Positions 16,832 through 17,599 of a stretch of 17,599 nt of DNA are shown here, piece by piece. Below the pieces are notes generated by a model, which saw only the letters and a program-made list of their open reading frames with translations, was not told the DNA's origin and made no database searches. A program made the translations under genes and the position numbers. Origin of the DNA: Hellea sp964472905 (GTDB taxonomy: Bacteria > Pseudomonadota > Alphaproteobacteria > Caulobacterales > Maricaulaceae). The stretch lies in the NCBI GenBank assembly GCA_964472905.1, contig CAYYMI010000045.1, positions 1 through 17,599 on the forward strand, given 5' to 3'. Within the stretch, counting starts at the first letter, position 1. Every line of letters begins with the position of its first letter.

Positions 16832-17419
16832 GTGATAGATGATTTAAAGCAAAATATTCGCAACTGCACTGCGTGTCAGCAATCTCCAAAACCTTTACCA
16901 GTTACGCCTAACCCTATTGTGAGCGGATCAGCCACCTCACTTATTCGTATCATTGGGCAAGCGCCAGGAACTTTAGCCCATGCCAGTGGGCGGCCCTTTA
17001 CTGACCCTTCCGGTGTACGCCTACGCGACTGGCTGGGGGTTAATGAGACAGAGTTCTATAATGAAAAATTTTTCGCCGTCACTCCCATGGGCTTTTGCTT
17101 TCCAGGGCAAGACAATAAAGGCGGAGACCTTCCGCCTCGCAAAGAATGTGCGCCCTTATGGCAAGATAAACTGACTCAAGCTCTTCCTAATGTTGAACTG
17201 ACATTATTGGTGGGCATGTATGCCGTCAAACATGTGTTGGCCGAGCGCGCACAGCGAAATTTAACAGAGACTGTCAGGCACTGGCGCGATTATGGGCCAA
17301 ATATTATGCCCTTACCGCACCCGAGCTGGCGTAATAATGGCTGGATAAAACGCCATGAATGGTTCGCTGATGAATTAGAAGAGCTAAAAAGACGGGTTCA
17401 CGTGCTTATTCGGGTGTAA
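16832..17419 (+). CDS. Uracil-DNA glycosylase family protein with four-cysteine cluster
   Basis: A 195-residue member of the uracil-DNA glycosylase superfamily (COG1573-like), which removes uracil or other damaged bases from DNA. Four cysteines, Cys12/Cys15 ('NCTAC') and Cys89/Cys106 ('FCFPG...KECAP'), are spaced much like the 4Fe-4S ligands of family 4 enzymes. Motif 1 reads GQAPG (42-46), unlike the GE[AG]PG of family 4, and is followed by 'SGRPFTDPSGVRLRDWLGV'. Motif 2 is HPSW (163-166) in 'LPHPSWRNNGWIKRHEWF'. This pattern is a recognisable proteobacterial subgroup whose exact base specificity I do not know. The start is GTG, with a weak purine-rich site just upstream; no in-frame ATG fits better. 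It diverges from amiC across about 100 bases. Confidence 0.88.
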   Translation: MIDDLKQNIRNCTACQQSPKPLPVTPNPIVSGSATSLIRIIGQAPGTLAHASGRPFTDPSGVRLRDWLGVNETEFYNEKFFAVTPMGFCFPGQDNKGGDLPPRKECAPLWQDKLTQALPNVELTLLVGMYAVKHVLAERAQRNLTETVRHWRDYGPNIMPLPHPSWRNNGWIKRHEWFADELEELKRRVHVLIRV

Positions 17420-17439
17420 TATTTTCACGCCAGAACCTC

Positions 17440-17474
17440 TTTGGCAGCATGTTTGGTTAATAAACATTGCCAAA
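17440..17474. repeat. Long inverted repeat (hairpin) after the glycosylase gene
   Basis: TTTGGCA and ATGTTT (left arm, separated by GC) pair with AAACAT and TGCCAAA (right arm) around a 7-base loop GGTTAAT. That gives 13 base pairs with one two-base bulge, starting 21 bases after the glycosylase stop. It is not followed by a T-run on either strand, so it is not a standard Rho-independent terminator. It may stabilise the 3' end of the mRNA, slow transcription, or bind a protein. The remaining 17475-17599 is very AT-rich with no open gene; it may hold the promoter of a gene beyond the window. Confidence 0.6.
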
Positions 17475-17599
17475 AGCTGATAAAATTCAGACAAAATGAT
17501 CAACGAAACCCCACATTCCTGCCTTAAAACTACATTTTAGCTAAAAAACTGAATCAAATCTCAAATTAAATCTTAATATTAACCTTTAATTTACCTTGT

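Noticed and set aside
17440..17474. Hairpin as a Rho-independent terminator
   Set aside because: No T-run follows on either strand, so it is listed as an inverted repeat instead.

Overview
The window looks like a housekeeping and cell-envelope stretch of an alphaproteobacterial chromosome. The best pointers are the gene order amidase, PBP1A, RF2, which is common in Alphaproteobacteria, and a bactofilin with an N-terminal MFSK motif overlapping its M23 peptidase partner. That pair is known from stalked and budding Caulobacterales-type bacteria such as Hyphomonas and Caulobacter. The DNA is fairly AT-rich by eye for that group, so a marine Hyphomonadaceae/Maricaulales-type organism is a reasonable but unproven guess. 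I see no insertion sequences, prophage, CRISPR, tRNA or rRNA. Genes are packed tightly and no gap longer than about 180 bases lacks a gene.

Layout, left to right. A secreted TPR-like protein runs off the left edge (minus). A lipoprotein aminopeptidase of the leukotriene A4 hydrolase type and anmK follow on the minus strand and are probably co-transcribed. tyrS (plus) diverges from anmK and its stop codon abuts the stop codon of a large AsmA/YhdP-like membrane protein gene (minus). Diverging from that is a plus-strand run of bcp (one-cysteine peroxiredoxin), a DUF455 ferritin-like protein, an lmdC-like M23 peptidase and bactofilin bacA, with overlaps of 1 and 11 bases. Convergent to bacA is the minus-strand series amiC, mrcA (PBP1A), prfB. 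Finally a uracil-DNA glycosylase-family gene diverges from amiC, followed by an AT-rich spacer with a strong inverted repeat.

Five of the genes act on the cell wall: AnmK recycles anhydro-MurNAc, LmdC and AmiC cut peptidoglycan, bactofilin scaffolds localised wall remodelling, and PBP1A synthesises wall. The AsmA-like protein probably serves outer-membrane lipid supply. prfB carries a textbook +1 programmed frameshift, so its true product is 31 residues longer than the uninterrupted reading frame.

I did not find a convincing wholly new system. The points most worth a second look are the out-of-frame ATG reading frame and T7 tract at the start of the AsmA-like gene, the acidic insert and long acidic tail of PBP1A, the Tyr-to-Phe change in the LTA4H-like enzyme, and the inverted repeat near the right edge.
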